Positions 9,436 to 17,369 of a DNA stretch of 33,725 bases are shown one piece after another (within the stretch, counting starts at the first letter, position 1; each line of letters opens with the position of its first letter). The stretch is taken from positions 1 to 33,725 of the forward strand of contig CAXSDR010000033.1 of the NCBI GenBank assembly GCA_964236445.1. Reading direction: 5' to 3'. The notes below the pieces were generated by a model. The model was not told the DNA's origin. It saw only the letters and a program-made list of their open reading frames with translations, and did not search any database. The stretch is from CAXSDR01 sp964236445 (lineage in GTDB: Bacteria > Actinomycetota > Actinomycetes > Motilibacterales > Motilibacteraceae). Position numbers and translations under genes: made by a program.

Positions 9436-10397
9436 CGCGTCCCCGCGAGGGCGTCGAGCAGCGCCTCGGCGTCGCGGGTCTTGAGCAGCCCCGCGGCGAG
9501 CGCGCGGTCTGCGGTCAGCCGGGCCAGCGCGAGATAGGCCGCACTCGCCTCCGGCGAGACGGCGGACAGCTCGCGCAGGTGGGCGGTCACGGTGCCGGCG
9601 TCGCCGCGGGCCACGGGTCCGGTCAGGGCCTCGTCACCGCGTCGCAGCGCACCCTCGACCGCGGCGAACATCAGGGGGCCGAGAAGCCGCGCAGGGTCCG
9701 CCACCCCCGTGCGGGCCAGCAGCTCGAGCGACTGCGCGATCAGGGTCACGGTGCTGTTCGCAGCCGCGGCCAGCGCGGCGTGGTAGAGCGGGCGACTTTC
9801 TTCGCGAACGTCCTGCGGCTCGCCTCCCATCTCGACGACGAGCGCGTGACCGATGGGGCGCAGCGGCTCCGGGGCCGTGACCGCGAAGCAGCAGCCCGCC
9901 AGCCGGGCCAGGTCGACGGTGGTGCCGGTGAAGGTCATGGCGGGGTGCAGGGCGAGCGGCAGGGCACCGGCCCGCGTCATCGCGGCCAGGACAGCTGTGC
10001 CGTGCAGGCCACTGAGGTGGACGACGAGCTGGCCCGGGCGCACGGCTCCCGCCGCGGCCAGCCCGTCGGCGAGCGAGGCGATGGCGTCGTCGGGCACCGC
10101 GATCAGGGCCAGGTCGACGCGCGCGAGCACGTCGGCGGGGTCGAGGACCTCGGCCTGCGGCAGGAGCGCCTCGGCCCGCGACCGGCTGGCGTCGGAGACC
10201 GCCGAGACGGCGACAACGCCATGCCCGGCGGCGGCGAGGGCGGCTCCGAGGACGGCCCCGACCTTGCCCGCACCGATGACACCCACCGCGAGGCGGGCCG
10301 GGCGCGCAGACGGGGCCGCGTCGCGGGGGGCCGGCTGGGGCGGGTGAGCAGGTTGCGCGAACTCGGCAGGGTCTGACGGGTCTGACGGGTCTGACAT
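9432..10397 (-). CDS. DUF2520 protein with NADP-binding Rossmann domain, next to panC
   Basis: The product resembles the Rv3603c-type protein regularly found next to panC in actinobacteria. A Rossmann fold is clear from VGVIGAGKVGAVLGAALAAAGH. The following segment LALIAVPDDAIASLADGLA is usual in ketopantoate-reductase-like and F420-dependent NADP reductase-like enzymes. The C-terminal half, starting near LYHAALAAAANSTVTL, is the DUF2520 helical domain. I used ATG 10395-10397 (321 residues); a GTG seven codons upstream (10416-10418) is the alternative and neither has a good ribosome site. The N-terminus is Ser-Asp-Pro repeat and Pro/Ala-rich sequence, probably disordered. A role near ketopantoate reduction is often supposed from context but is not shown here. 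Confidence 0.88.
   Translation of the reverse strand: MSDPSDPSDPAEFAQPAHPPQPAPRDAAPSARPARLAVGVIGAGKVGAVLGAALAAAGHGVVAVSAVSDASRSRAEALLPQAEVLDPADVLARVDLALIAVPDDAIASLADGLAAAGAVRPGQLVVHLSGLHGTAVLAAMTRAGALPLALHPAMTFTGTTVDLARLAGCCFAVTAPEPLRPIGHALVVEMGGEPQDVREESRPLYHAALAAAANSTVTLIAQSLELLARTGVADPARLLGPLMFAAVEGALRRGDEALTGPVARGDAGTVTAHLRELSAVSPEASAAYLALARLTADRALAAGLLKTRDAEALLDALAGTR
10372..10395. repeat. Nine-base tandem repeat encoding Ser-Asp-Pro
   Basis: The unit TCTGACGGG occurs twice in full (10372-10380, 10381-10389) and then as TCTGAC (10390-10395). It encodes the SDPSDPSDP start of the DUF2520 protein. In-frame copy-number change by slippage would lengthen or shorten only a disordered N-terminus. 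Confidence 0.7.
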
Positions 10398-10453
10398 GAG
10401 GGTCGCGTTCCAGTCCACGAGGGGTACCGGACGTCCGGTGCGTCGGGGTCAGC

Positions 10454-11812
10454 CTACTCGGGCAGCGCCGCCGCCTCACGAGACATCCAGCGGTCCGCGA
10501 TGTCGGTGGCACGGCCCGCCCGCGCGAGCACTGCCTCCCGGTCGACGAGCTCGCGGGCCTCGCCGACCGTGCGGTGCTCGGCACGCATGCGGATCGGGCC
10601 GGGCGTGACGTCGAGGTGCACCGAGGCGAGCCCGAGCCGACGCTGCAGCACCCCCTGGGACAGGCGTACGGACTGGACCTTGGCGTGCGGCATGACATCG
10701 AGCTCGCGTCGCAGGACGCCGCGCCGGCTCACGAACACCGACGCGTCGCTGCCCACCGCGAGGCGCCGCCAGCCGACCGGATCGACCCAGCGGGCCCGGT
10801 GCGAGACGGGCACCAGCGGGACCGACTCGGGACCGGCATAGGACTCGTCGCCGATCGCGCCGGCGACCACCGAGCGCATCAGGTCGTAGGCTGCCGCCCG
10901 CGGCGCCACCGGCAGCAGCGACGTGTTGTCGCTCGTGCGGCCCCTGGCATAGCCCGCGACCGTGACCTCGAGCCGGGCCCACCCCCGCAGCCGCCACAGC
11001 ACCGGCTCGACCAGGCGCACGGCCTGCACGCGGCCTGGCGGGACGGTCTGGGCGCGGGTCTCGGTGAGGCCCCGGCGGATGCGCAGACCGTCGGGCGACC
11101 GCGCGATGGTGAAGCCACCCTCTCGCAGCACCGTGCTGACCACACCCTGGCCGAGGCCGAAGAGCAGCGGTCCCTGCACGAGGAGCAGCTTCCAGCGGCC
11201 GGTCACGGCGACGAAGACGACGAGAGCGACGGCCAGTGCCGCCCCGATGAGCGCCGGCACGCGCAGCAGCACCGACCCCACCAGCCGACCGAACGGCACG
11301 GCATGCAGCACGGTCTCCGGGGCCTCCGGCGCACGCTCGGGAGCGTCGGCGTGCACACCGGCCGCGCGCGCCAGCAGCTCGGCCCGCAGCCGCAGCGCCT
11401 CCGTCTCGGTGAGGTAGGCCAGCGACCCCTCGGGCCTGCGCGCGCCGACCACCTCGAGGCGGAGCTCGGCGAGACCCAGCAACCGGGCCAGGATCGGGCG
11501 GCGCACCTCCACGGCCTGGAGCCGGTCGAGGCGTACGCGCCGCGACTGGCGGATGAGCAGCCCGGACTCGATGCGGACGTCGCCGCCGTCGATGGCGAAC
11601 CGCTTCGCACGCCACGAGAGGTATTCGTAGAAGGTGCCGAGGCACACGACCGCAAGAGCGACAAGGGCGTTGACCATGCCCTGTCGCCCGCGCACGGAGT
11701 CGAGCCCCTGGTCGAAGCGCTGCGTTCCGTAGACACCGACCAGCACCAGCCAGCGCCACGCGCGCAGCAGGGGCGTGAGGGGGTGCAGCCGGCGCAGCTC
11801 AGAGGCCGGCAC
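10454..11812 (-). CDS. Bacterial PH-domain membrane protein, YdbT-like (large partner)
   Basis: A 452-residue membrane protein with repeated bPH2 (DUF304) domains. After the N-terminal region HPLTPLLRAWRWL there is a hydrophobic helix (MVNALVALAVVCLGTFYEYL). The first PH-like unit follows: FAIDGGDVRIESGLLIRQSRRVRLDRLQAVEV. A second helix pair (LIGAALAVALVVFVAV) leads to a second unit with RSPDGLRIRRGL and VPPGRVQAVRLVEPVLWR. A third unit has SRRGVLRRELDVMPHAKVQSVRLSQGVLQRRLGL. I chose GTG 11810-11812, which has GAGG just upstream and overlaps the previous gene by 14 bases; an upstream GTG at 11845 would overlap by 47. Such pairs (YdbS/YdbT) sit in the membrane and their function is poorly known. 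Confidence 0.85.
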   Translation of the reverse strand: MPASELRRLHPLTPLLRAWRWLVLVGVYGTQRFDQGLDSVRGRQGMVNALVALAVVCLGTFYEYLSWRAKRFAIDGGDVRIESGLLIRQSRRVRLDRLQAVEVRRPILARLLGLAELRLEVVGARRPEGSLAYLTETEALRLRAELLARAAGVHADAPERAPEAPETVLHAVPFGRLVGSVLLRVPALIGAALAVALVVFVAVTGRWKLLLVQGPLLFGLGQGVVSTVLREGGFTIARSPDGLRIRRGLTETRAQTVPPGRVQAVRLVEPVLWRLRGWARLEVTVAGYARGRTSDNTSLLPVAPRAAAYDLMRSVVAGAIGDESYAGPESVPLVPVSHRARWVDPVGWRRLAVGSDASVFVSRRGVLRRELDVMPHAKVQSVRLSQGVLQRRLGLASVHLDVTPGPIRMRAEHRTVGEARELVDREAVLARAGRATDIADRWMSREAAALPE

Positions 11813-12293
11813 CGCGCGCCTCGCCCCGCGCCGCGAGCTGGTCACGCAGGCGGGCTGCCTCGGGCGGCACCAGACCGGGGATCACGACGTCGCTGGTGGC
11901 CGCGGCGGTGTGCATGCGCAGGGTCGCGACGCCGGCGAGCCGGTCGATCGGGCCGGCGGTGACGTCGACGAACTGCATGCGGCCGTAGGGCACCACCACC
12001 AGCCGCCGCGCCAGCACGCCGGAGCGCACCAGGAGGTCGTCGTCACGCTCGGCATAGCCCCAGCCGGCCACCCGACGACCGACCATGCGCCAGCCGATCG
12101 CGGCGAGCACGACACCGACGAGCACCGTGACGGCGGCCGGGCGCACGCCGCCCACCAGGCCCGCGGCGACCCCGGCCCCGACGGTGAGCACCAGCACGAC
12201 TGCGGCGAGCAGCCCTCGGCGGACGACGGCCAGGCGTGGGCTCACCGTCGTCCAGGCCGGACCGGGCGGGTCGAAGAGCGCGTCGGCGGGCAC
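11799..12293 (-). CDS. Bacterial PH-domain membrane protein, YdbS-like (small partner)
   Basis: A 164-residue protein with two adjacent transmembrane helices (about residues 25-65, LLAAVVLVLTVGAGVAAGL and AAVTVLVGVVLAAIGW). One bPH2 domain follows: GWGYAERDDDLLVRSGVLARRLVVVPYGRMQFVDVTAGPI. The pattern of an unusual RSG turn followed by VPYGRMQ-V is the DUF304 signature. I chose GTG 12291-12293, since the frame is open far upstream only because it runs antisense to fprA. It overlaps the larger PH-domain gene and is divergent from fprA across 42 bases. It probably heads the transcript through DUF2520, panC, panD, nadB, nadC and coaX. Confidence 0.85.
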   Translation of the reverse strand: MPADALFDPPGPAWTTVSPRLAVVRRGLLAAVVLVLTVGAGVAAGLVGGVRPAAVTVLVGVVLAAIGWRMVGRRVAGWGYAERDDDLLVRSGVLARRLVVVPYGRMQFVDVTAGPIDRLAGVATLRMHTAAATSDVVIPGLVPPEAARLRDQLAARGEARGAGL

Positions 12294-12322
12294 AGCGGCG
12301 ACCCTACGACGCCTCGGACGAG

Positions 12323-12336
12323 TAACGTCCGCGGCA
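12323..12336 (+). promoter_or_regulatory. Candidate -10 element giving a leaderless fprA transcript
   Basis: TAACGT at 12323-12328 ends 7 bases before the fprA ATG. Transcription would then begin at or next to the start codon. No ribosome site precedes the ATG, which fits a leaderless mRNA, common in actinobacteria. Inferred from spacing only. Confidence 0.4.
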
Positions 12337-13730
12337 TGTTGCGCGTAGCCGTCGTCGGGGCCGGGCCGTCGGGCACCTATGCGGCGGAGGCGCTGACCTC
12401 GTCGGGCCCGGACGTGCACGTCGACGTCCTCGACCGGCTGCCCACACCCTTCGGCCTGGTGCGCTACGGCGTCGCGCCCGACCATCTGTCGATCAAGGCG
12501 GTCACGAGCGCGCTGCAGACGATTCTGACAAGTCCGCGGGTGCGCTTCCTCGGCAATGTGAGCGTGGGGCGCGATGTCAGCCTCGACGAGCTCCGCAGGC
12601 ACTACGACGCGATCGTGCTGGCCTATGGAGCGGCGGCCGACCGACAGCTCGGGGTGCCGGGCGAGAATCTCCCCGGCAGCGTCTCGGCCACGGACTTCGT
12701 CGCTTGGTACAACGGGCACCCGGACGCCGAACCCGACCGTTTCGTGCTCGACGCCGAGAGCGTCGCGATCATCGGCGTCGGCAACGTGGCCGTCGATGTC
12801 GCCCGGTTGCTGAGCAAGGACGTCGAGGCGCTGCGCACCACAGACCTGCCCGAGCACGTCGTCAGGGCGCTGGCGACCAGCTCGGTGCGCGACGTGCACA
12901 TGATCGGGCGGCGCGGCCCGGCCCACGCGACGTTCACGCACAAGGAGCTGCGCGAGCTCGGTGAGCTCGCCGGCGTCGACGTCGTCGTGCACCCCGACGA
13001 GCTGGCGCTGGACGAGAGCGAGGAGCTGGTGCTCGCGACCAAGCCGGCGCACCGTCGCAACGTCGAGGTGCTTCGCCAGTGGTCCTTGCGCACCCCGACC
13101 GGCGCCCAGCGCCGGCTGCACCTGCACTTCCGGCAGCGACCGGTCGAGGTGCTCGGCGCCACCCGCGTCGAGGGGGTACGCCTCGAGCGCACCGCCTCCG
13201 ACGGCGCGGGAGGCGCGGTGTCCACCGCAGAGTTCCTCAACCTGCCCGCACAGCTGCTGCTGCGCTCCGTGGGCTATCGCGGGCGGCCCATGCCGGGCCT
13301 GCCGTTCGACGAGGCGGGCGGCGTCGTGCCCAACGTCGCCGGCCGGGTCATCGACGACGGCGTTGCGAGCGTGCACGGCGGGAACGCGGGGTCGCTCGGC
13401 TCCGTCACCGGGACCTATGTCGTGGGCTGGATCAAGCGCGGGCCCACCGGGCTCATCGGCAGCAACCGGCGCGACGCGCACGAGACGGTGGCATCACTGC
13501 TGGCCGACGCGAGGTTGCTCCCCCGGGCACCCGACCAGGACCCCGACGCGATCGTCGCGCTGCTCCGGACGCGCGGCATCGCGGTCGTGCCTTGGCAGGG
13601 CTGGTGCGCGATCGACGCGGCCGAGCACCGGCTCGGCGCCGAGCACAGCTGCGACCGCCGCAAGATCGCCGGCTGGGACGACCTGCTGGCCGTCGCCGCG
13701 ACCGCCGAGCAGCTGCCGCAGGCGACCTGA
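12336..13730 (+). CDS. fprA: Ferredoxin/adrenodoxin-type NADP+ reductase, FprA family
   Basis: This FAD enzyme moves electrons between NADPH and ferredoxin, for example to supply cytochromes P450. The 464-residue product from ATG 12336 matches FprA in length. The FAD motif VAVVGAGPSGTYAAEAL is at the N-terminus. The adrenodoxin reductase-type segment PTPFGLVRYGVAPDHLSIK comes next. The NADP-binding motif VAIIGVGNVAVDVARLL is near residues 147-163, followed by IGRRGPAHATFTHKELREL. The C-terminal segment GNAGSLGSVTGTYVVGWIKRGPTG is the family's second FAD-contacting stretch. No P450 or ferredoxin gene is nearby, so the redox partner is unknown. It is divergent from the PH-domain genes. Confidence 0.95.
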   Translation: MLRVAVVGAGPSGTYAAEALTSSGPDVHVDVLDRLPTPFGLVRYGVAPDHLSIKAVTSALQTILTSPRVRFLGNVSVGRDVSLDELRRHYDAIVLAYGAAADRQLGVPGENLPGSVSATDFVAWYNGHPDAEPDRFVLDAESVAIIGVGNVAVDVARLLSKDVEALRTTDLPEHVVRALATSSVRDVHMIGRRGPAHATFTHKELRELGELAGVDVVVHPDELALDESEELVLATKPAHRRNVEVLRQWSLRTPTGAQRRLHLHFRQRPVEVLGATRVEGVRLERTASDGAGGAVSTAEFLNLPAQLLLRSVGYRGRPMPGLPFDEAGGVVPNVAGRVIDDGVASVHGGNAGSLGSVTGTYVVGWIKRGPTGLIGSNRRDAHETVASLLADARLLPRAPDQDPDAIVALLRTRGIAVVPWQGWCAIDAAEHRLGAEHSCDRRKIAGWDDLLAVAATAEQLPQAT

Positions 13731-13740
13731 ACCGAAGCCG

Positions 13741-13764
13741 CACCGCCGGTGTCCGCCGTCGGTG
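13741..13764. terminator. Candidate bidirectional terminator between fprA and the VSLxK-repeat gene
   Basis: CACCGCCGG (13741-13749) pairs with CCGTCGGTG (13756-13764), with one mismatch and a 6-base loop. It lies in the 55-base gap between two convergent stop codons. There is no U tract. Confidence 0.4.
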
Positions 13765-13785
13765 GGATGGAACCGTCCGGTCGGG

Positions 13786-14718
13786 TCAGGCGACCTGCGA
13801 CTCCTTGCGCAGGTCGACCGTGACAGGCTCGGGCGCTGTCGCGGGACGCGCGGACGAGATCTCCGACAACGTCCCCATGGCATCGGCCTCCGCGGCGGAC
13901 ACGACGGGCAGCGTCATGGAGACCCAGATGTCCTCGGCGACGGGGGTGGATGGGGTCGACGCAGCGACGGGACTCGCCTTCTCGAGGGAGACCCGGACAG
14001 GCGCGGCGTGCTTGCCGAGCTTGACCAGCGAGACGGCGGGCTCGGCCTTCGCCGGCTTCACCAGCGAGACGCGCGGGGCCGGCGCCGCCTTCTCCAGCGA
14101 CACCCTGACCGGCGCGGCCTTCTCCAGCGAAACCCTCGGTGTTGCTCGCGGCTTCGGTGCCTTCACCAGCGAGACACGAGAAGGCCGTTCGAGGGAGACC
14201 TTCGCGCCAGTCGCGGGCGCGCCGGGCGCTGCAACCAGCTCGTGCTGCCCGGAGCCCTCGGAGAACTCCGCGCTTGCCGGCAGGTCGATCGTGCGGGTGC
14301 GCCGCGCCTCGATCGCTGCGAGGTCGAGCGTCGCCTCGCTGATCTGGCCGATCGCACGCTCGTGCTGAACCGTTGCCAGGACGTTCTGCAGCACGAACTC
14401 CTGAGCCCGCACCGACGCCACCAGCTCGGCCAGCACCATCGACTGCGTGTGGACCTCGGCGACTGCGTCTCGCAGCTGTTGGTGCAGCTCCTCCACGTCT
14501 GTCTGGAGCGTCGGCAGGTAGGAGGCGCGAACCGACGCCACCGATGGCGCTGACCCGATCACCGGGACAGCGCTGACATAGAGGGGGATGGGCTCATAGG
14601 GGGTCGCCCTCGGCCGACGCCCGAACGCAGCAAGGGCACGGAGCCACAGCATGCGCATGAGCGAGGGCCGAGCGTGGCGACGGCGCCCGGAGCGCGCGGG
14701 GCGTCGACTGCGTCTCAT
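13786..14718 (-). CDS. Unrecognised protein with coiled coil and seven V-S-L-(E/V)-(K/R) repeats
   Basis: I do not recognise this 310-residue protein. The ATG is at 14716-14718. Residues 1-40 are very basic (many Arg), with a short hydrophobic stretch, MRMLWLRALAAF. Residues about 70-125 are a predicted coiled coil (TDVEELHQQLRDAVAEV and onward). Residues 173-247 carry the pentapeptide at 174, 182, 196, 206, 217, 229 and 243, spaced 8-14 residues by Ala/Pro/Lys linkers. A looser copy, VDLRK, is at 301-305. There is no signal peptide and no known catalytic motif. The even spacing suggests an array of short binding motifs for a partner protein, or a nucleic-acid-binding basic tail. It stands alone between fprA and the osmoprotectant transporter. 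Coding character (third-position G/C, no internal stops) supports a real gene. Confidence 0.75.
   Translation of the reverse strand: MRRSRRPARSGRRRHARPSLMRMLWLRALAAFGRRPRATPYEPIPLYVSAVPVIGSAPSVASVRASYLPTLQTDVEELHQQLRDAVAEVHTQSMVLAELVASVRAQEFVLQNVLATVQHERAIGQISEATLDLAAIEARRTRTIDLPASAEFSEGSGQHELVAAPGAPATGAKVSLERPSRVSLVKAPKPRATPRVSLEKAAPVRVSLEKAAPAPRVSLVKPAKAEPAVSLVKLGKHAAPVRVSLEKASPVAASTPSTPVAEDIWVSMTLPVVSAAEADAMGTLSEISSARPATAPEPVTVDLRKESQVA
13978..14202. repeat. Coding repeat array (VSLEK/VSLVK units)
   Basis: Seven diverged copies of a roughly 24-42 base unit encode V-S-L-(E/V)-(K/R) plus an Ala/Pro linker. The recurring plus-strand cores are CCAGCGAGAC, CCAGCGACAC and CGAGGGAGAC. Unit DNA differs while the pentapeptide is kept. 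This points to selection on the peptide rather than recent DNA duplication. Confidence 0.75.
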
Positions 14719-14783
14719 GGCGTCACCGTAGGGCCGCCACCTCGCGAATGGGCTCAGGCGCGCCTACGGACGTGTTTCTCGGT

Positions 14784-14818
14784 GTGTCACCGGCCGGTTC
14801 GTCACCGACCGGTGACAC
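14784..14818 (-). terminator. Strong hairpin downstream of the osmoprotectant-binding lipoprotein gene
   Basis: Arms at 14784-14797 (GTGTCACCGGCCGG) and 14805-14818 pair at 13 of 14 positions around a 7-base loop. The hairpin begins 15 bases after the stop codon of the minus-strand gene. There is no U tract on either side, but position and stability suit a terminator. Confidence 0.55.
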
Positions 14819-14832
14819 CGCCTCACGCTCGG

Positions 14833-15807
14833 CTACTTGCGCAGGGCCTTGTCCTTGAGGTATTTGTCCGCCGCGTCACTGGCCTTCTCCCTGTTCACGT
14901 CGATCGACACGATGAGGTCCGCGAGGTCCTGGGTCGTCAGCACCGACGACAGCTTGTTGAGCGCGGCAGCCAGGTCGGCGTCGTTCACGAACTCCTTGCC
15001 CACCACCGGGACCAGGTTGTCCGCCAGCTGGAGGCCCTTGTCGTCCTTGAGCACGACAAGACCCAGCGAGTCGAGCGTGCCGTCGGTCGTGCCGACGAGG
15101 CCGAGGTCGGCCTTGCCGCTGGTCACGTCCTTCTTCGTCTCGGGGCTGTCGAACTTGGTCGGCGCGCTGAACTCGATCTTCAGGCCGTAGGTCTTGGTCA
15201 GACCGACCGCGCAGAACGGGCGCGCCGGGCACTCCTCGGTGGCGGACAGCCTGACGGGCTTGCCGAGCTTCGCCAGGTCCGACAACGAGGTGAGGCTGTT
15301 GTCCTGCGCGAACTTCTTGGTGACCGCGAACGCGTTCTGATCGGCGGCCTGGGACGGGTCGAGGAACTTCAGGCCCAGCGGGCCGGCCAGCTTCTGACCG
15401 GCGGCGACCGTCGCTGCGGCATCGCTCGTGGCGACCGGTGCCGCGTCCTTGCCGTTGACCTTGCGGTTGAGGAACTCGGTCATCGTGGCGGCGTAGTCGG
15501 GCACGAGCCCGATCTCGCCCTTCTCGAGCGCGGGCTCGTAGAGCTCGCGGTTCGACACGGTCTTGGTCTCGGTCTTGTAGCCGGCGTCCTGCAGGAGATC
15601 GGCGTACATCGCCGCCAGCACGTCGATCTCGGCGAAGCCGGCGGTGGCGATCACCACGGTGCCCTTGGCGGCACCGGCAGCACTGCTGGCCCCAGTGGCC
15701 CCACTGGCGGGGGCCGCGGAGCCGCTGCTGCTGCCGCCGCACGCGGTGAGGCCGACGACGGCGAAGGAAAGCAGGGAGGAGAGCAGGATCTTCTGACCAC
15801 GACGCAT
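14833..15807 (-). CDS. Glycine betaine/osmoprotectant ABC transporter substrate-binding lipoprotein
   Basis: This is the binding protein of an OpuC/ProX-type importer for compatible solutes. The 324-residue product from ATG 15805-15807 has a short lipoprotein signal: basic RRGQK, a hydrophobic stretch, then lipobox LTAC with Cys23 as the lipidation site. A Ser/Gly/Ala tether follows. The mature part begins with VVIATAGFAEIDVLAAMYADLL and continues through NRELYEPALEKGEIGLVPDYAATM, typical of the OpuAC/QAT family. Later segments include GLVGTTDGTLDSLGLVVLKDDKG. A purine site GAAGGCGG lies about 10 bases upstream. It is last in the permease-permease-binding protein set. Exact ligand (betaine, choline, ectoine or other) cannot be read from sequence. 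Confidence 0.92.
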   Translation of the reverse strand: MRRGQKILLSSLLSFAVVGLTACGGSSSGSAAPASGATGASSAAGAAKGTVVIATAGFAEIDVLAAMYADLLQDAGYKTETKTVSNRELYEPALEKGEIGLVPDYAATMTEFLNRKVNGKDAAPVATSDAAATVAAGQKLAGPLGLKFLDPSQAADQNAFAVTKKFAQDNSLTSLSDLAKLGKPVRLSATEECPARPFCAVGLTKTYGLKIEFSAPTKFDSPETKKDVTSGKADLGLVGTTDGTLDSLGLVVLKDDKGLQLADNLVPVVGKEFVNDADLAAALNKLSSVLTTQDLADLIVSIDVNREKASDAADKYLKDKALRK

Positions 15808-15940
15808 GCCGTGAAACCGCCTTCTGTGTCCCGCAGCCCCGGTCGCACTCGTGGTGGAGGCGCTGCGCGTGTCCGACGGGCACGTTTGCACCCGTGCAGC
15901 CATCCAACACCGCGCCTGGAACATTCGCGAACGCTGGAGC

Positions 15941-16642
15941 TCAGGATCCGCGAACGACTGCGGCGCGGCGGGCCCGCGCCACCGGGTCGACACGCCGCTG
16001 GAGCAACGCGAAGCCGCCCTCGACCCCCAGCGCGAGCAGCCCGACGAGCAGGGCACCGGCGACGATCTCGCCCTGGTCCTGCAGGCCGAACCCCGCCACC
16101 ACGATGCGCCCCAGCCCGCCGACGCCCACGATCGCCGCGATGGTCGCGGTGGCCACGACCTGCACGGCAGCGAGGCGTACGCCGTCGAGGACCAGCGGCA
16201 CCGCGAGCGGCAGCTCGACCCGGCGCAGCACGTCCATGGGACCCATTCCCATGCCGCGCGCCGCCTCGACAGCGTCGGGCGAGACCTCGCGCACCCCGAC
16301 GTAGGTGTTGGTGAGGATCGGCGGGATCGCGAAGAGCACGAGCGCCACGATCGTCTTGACCGTCGCCCGGTCGAGAAAGCCCGGCAGCGTGGCGAGATAG
16401 AGCAGGACGACCACGGCGAAGGTCGGCACCGCCCGGCCGAGATTGGAGATGTTCGTCGCGAGCGCTCCGCCGCGCCCGATGTGGCCCAGCCACAGCCCGA
16501 GCGGCAGGGCGAGGGCGCACGCGATGGCCAGCGCCGCGGCCGACACCTCGACGTGCTGCAGCGCGAGGTGCGGGACGCCTGCCGTGCCCTGCCAGTGCGC
16601 GGAGTCGCGCAGCCAGGCGACGGTCTGGGAGAGGACGCTCAT
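15941..16642 (-). CDS. Osmoprotectant ABC transporter permease (second)
   Basis: A 233-residue inner-membrane permease of the OpuCB/OpuCD type. ATG 16640-16642 overlaps the upstream permease stop as ATGA; codons further up lie in that gene. About five to six hydrophobic helices are visible, for example AAALAIACALALPLGLWLG and TIVALVLFAIPPILTNTYVGV. The EAA-type cytoplasmic loop that touches the ATPase is EAARGMGMGPMDVLRRVELPLAVPLVL. The following segment ATATIAAIVGVGGLGRIV is conserved. It would pair with the other permease as a heterodimer. A 133-base gap separates it from the lipoprotein gene, which may have its own promoter. Confidence 0.92.
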   Translation of the reverse strand: MSVLSQTVAWLRDSAHWQGTAGVPHLALQHVEVSAAALAIACALALPLGLWLGHIGRGGALATNISNLGRAVPTFAVVVLLYLATLPGFLDRATVKTIVALVLFAIPPILTNTYVGVREVSPDAVEAARGMGMGPMDVLRRVELPLAVPLVLDGVRLAAVQVVATATIAAIVGVGGLGRIVVAGFGLQDQGEIVAGALLVGLLALGVEGGFALLQRRVDPVARARRAAVVRGS

Positions 16643-17346
16643 CGCAGGCCCTGCCGTCGCCACGGCGTCGCGACGCGCTGCAGCCCGAGCAGCCCCACGT
16701 CGGCCACGAGCGCGAGGGCTACGGAGAGGACGCAGGCCACCAGCACCTGGGCCTTGAAGTTGCTGTTGAAGCCGGCATAGAGCAGGTTGCCGAGGCCACC
16801 GTTGCCGATGATGCCGCCGACCGTGACCAGCGCGACCGTCGACACGGTGGTGACCCGCAAGGCCGCGATCACGGTCGGCACGGCGAGCGGGAGCTCGACG
16901 CCCACCAGCAGCCGCAGCGGGCCCATCCCCATGCCGCGAGCTGCTTCGCGTACGTCCTCGGGAACCCCGTCGAGCCCGGACAGGATGCCGCGCAGCAGGA
17001 TGGTCAGGCTGTAGAGCGTCAGCGCCAGGACGACGGTGGCCTGCGCGTGGTCCAGGCCGAACGCCGGCAGCAGCAGCGCGAACAGCGCGAGCGACGGGAT
17101 GGTGTAGACGGCGGTCGACGTCGCCAGCAGGATCGAGCGCAGGGTGGGCAGGCGTCGCGAGGCGAGAGCAAGTAGCGTCGCGACGACCAGCCCGGCGACC
17201 ACGGCGTAGGCCGTGATCAGCACGTGCTGACCGAGCGCCGACAGGATCTCGGAGTGGTAGCTGCGCACGTAGTCAGGACAGATCCACGTGTTGCGGCGCA
17301 GGCAGGAGCCTGACGTCGCCGAGGGAAGGGCCAGCGCGAATGGCAC
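16639..17346 (-). CDS. Osmoprotectant ABC transporter permease (first)
   Basis: A 235-residue membrane permease, partner of the gene that overlaps its 3' end. Helices include ITAYAVVAGLVVATLLALA and TIPSLALFALLLPAFGL, with the EAA loop EAARGMGMGPLRLLVGVELPLAVPTVI. The N-terminal segment CLRRNTWICPDYV is conserved in actinobacterial OpuC permeases and must be included. The only start codon available upstream is the GTG at 17344-17346. It has no ribosome site, but a TAGCGT hexamer (17353-17358, minus strand) lies 6 bases upstream, so a leaderless transcript is likely. Its start is 23 bases from the start I chose for the divergent ATPase gene. Confidence 0.9.
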   Translation of the reverse strand: MPFALALPSATSGSCLRRNTWICPDYVRSYHSEILSALGQHVLITAYAVVAGLVVATLLALASRRLPTLRSILLATSTAVYTIPSLALFALLLPAFGLDHAQATVVLALTLYSLTILLRGILSGLDGVPEDVREAARGMGMGPLRLLVGVELPLAVPTVIAALRVTTVSTVALVTVGGIIGNGGLGNLLYAGFNSNFKAQVLVACVLSVALALVADVGLLGLQRVATPWRRQGLR

Positions 17347-17352
17347 AGGGCG

Positions 17353-17358
17353 ACGCTA
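17353..17358 (-). promoter_or_regulatory. Candidate -10 element for leaderless permease transcript
   Basis: TAGCGT on the minus strand ends 6 bases before the GTG of the first permease, which lacks a ribosome site. The element lies inside the short gap between the two divergent transporter operons. Inferred from spacing only. Confidence 0.35.
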
Positions 17359-17369
17359 CCGGGGACCCG

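Noticed and set aside
12294..13481. Minus-strand frame extending the YdbS-like gene across fprA
   Set aside because: The fprA reading frame on the plus strand is complete with all FAD/NADP motifs, so the extension is an antisense shadow.
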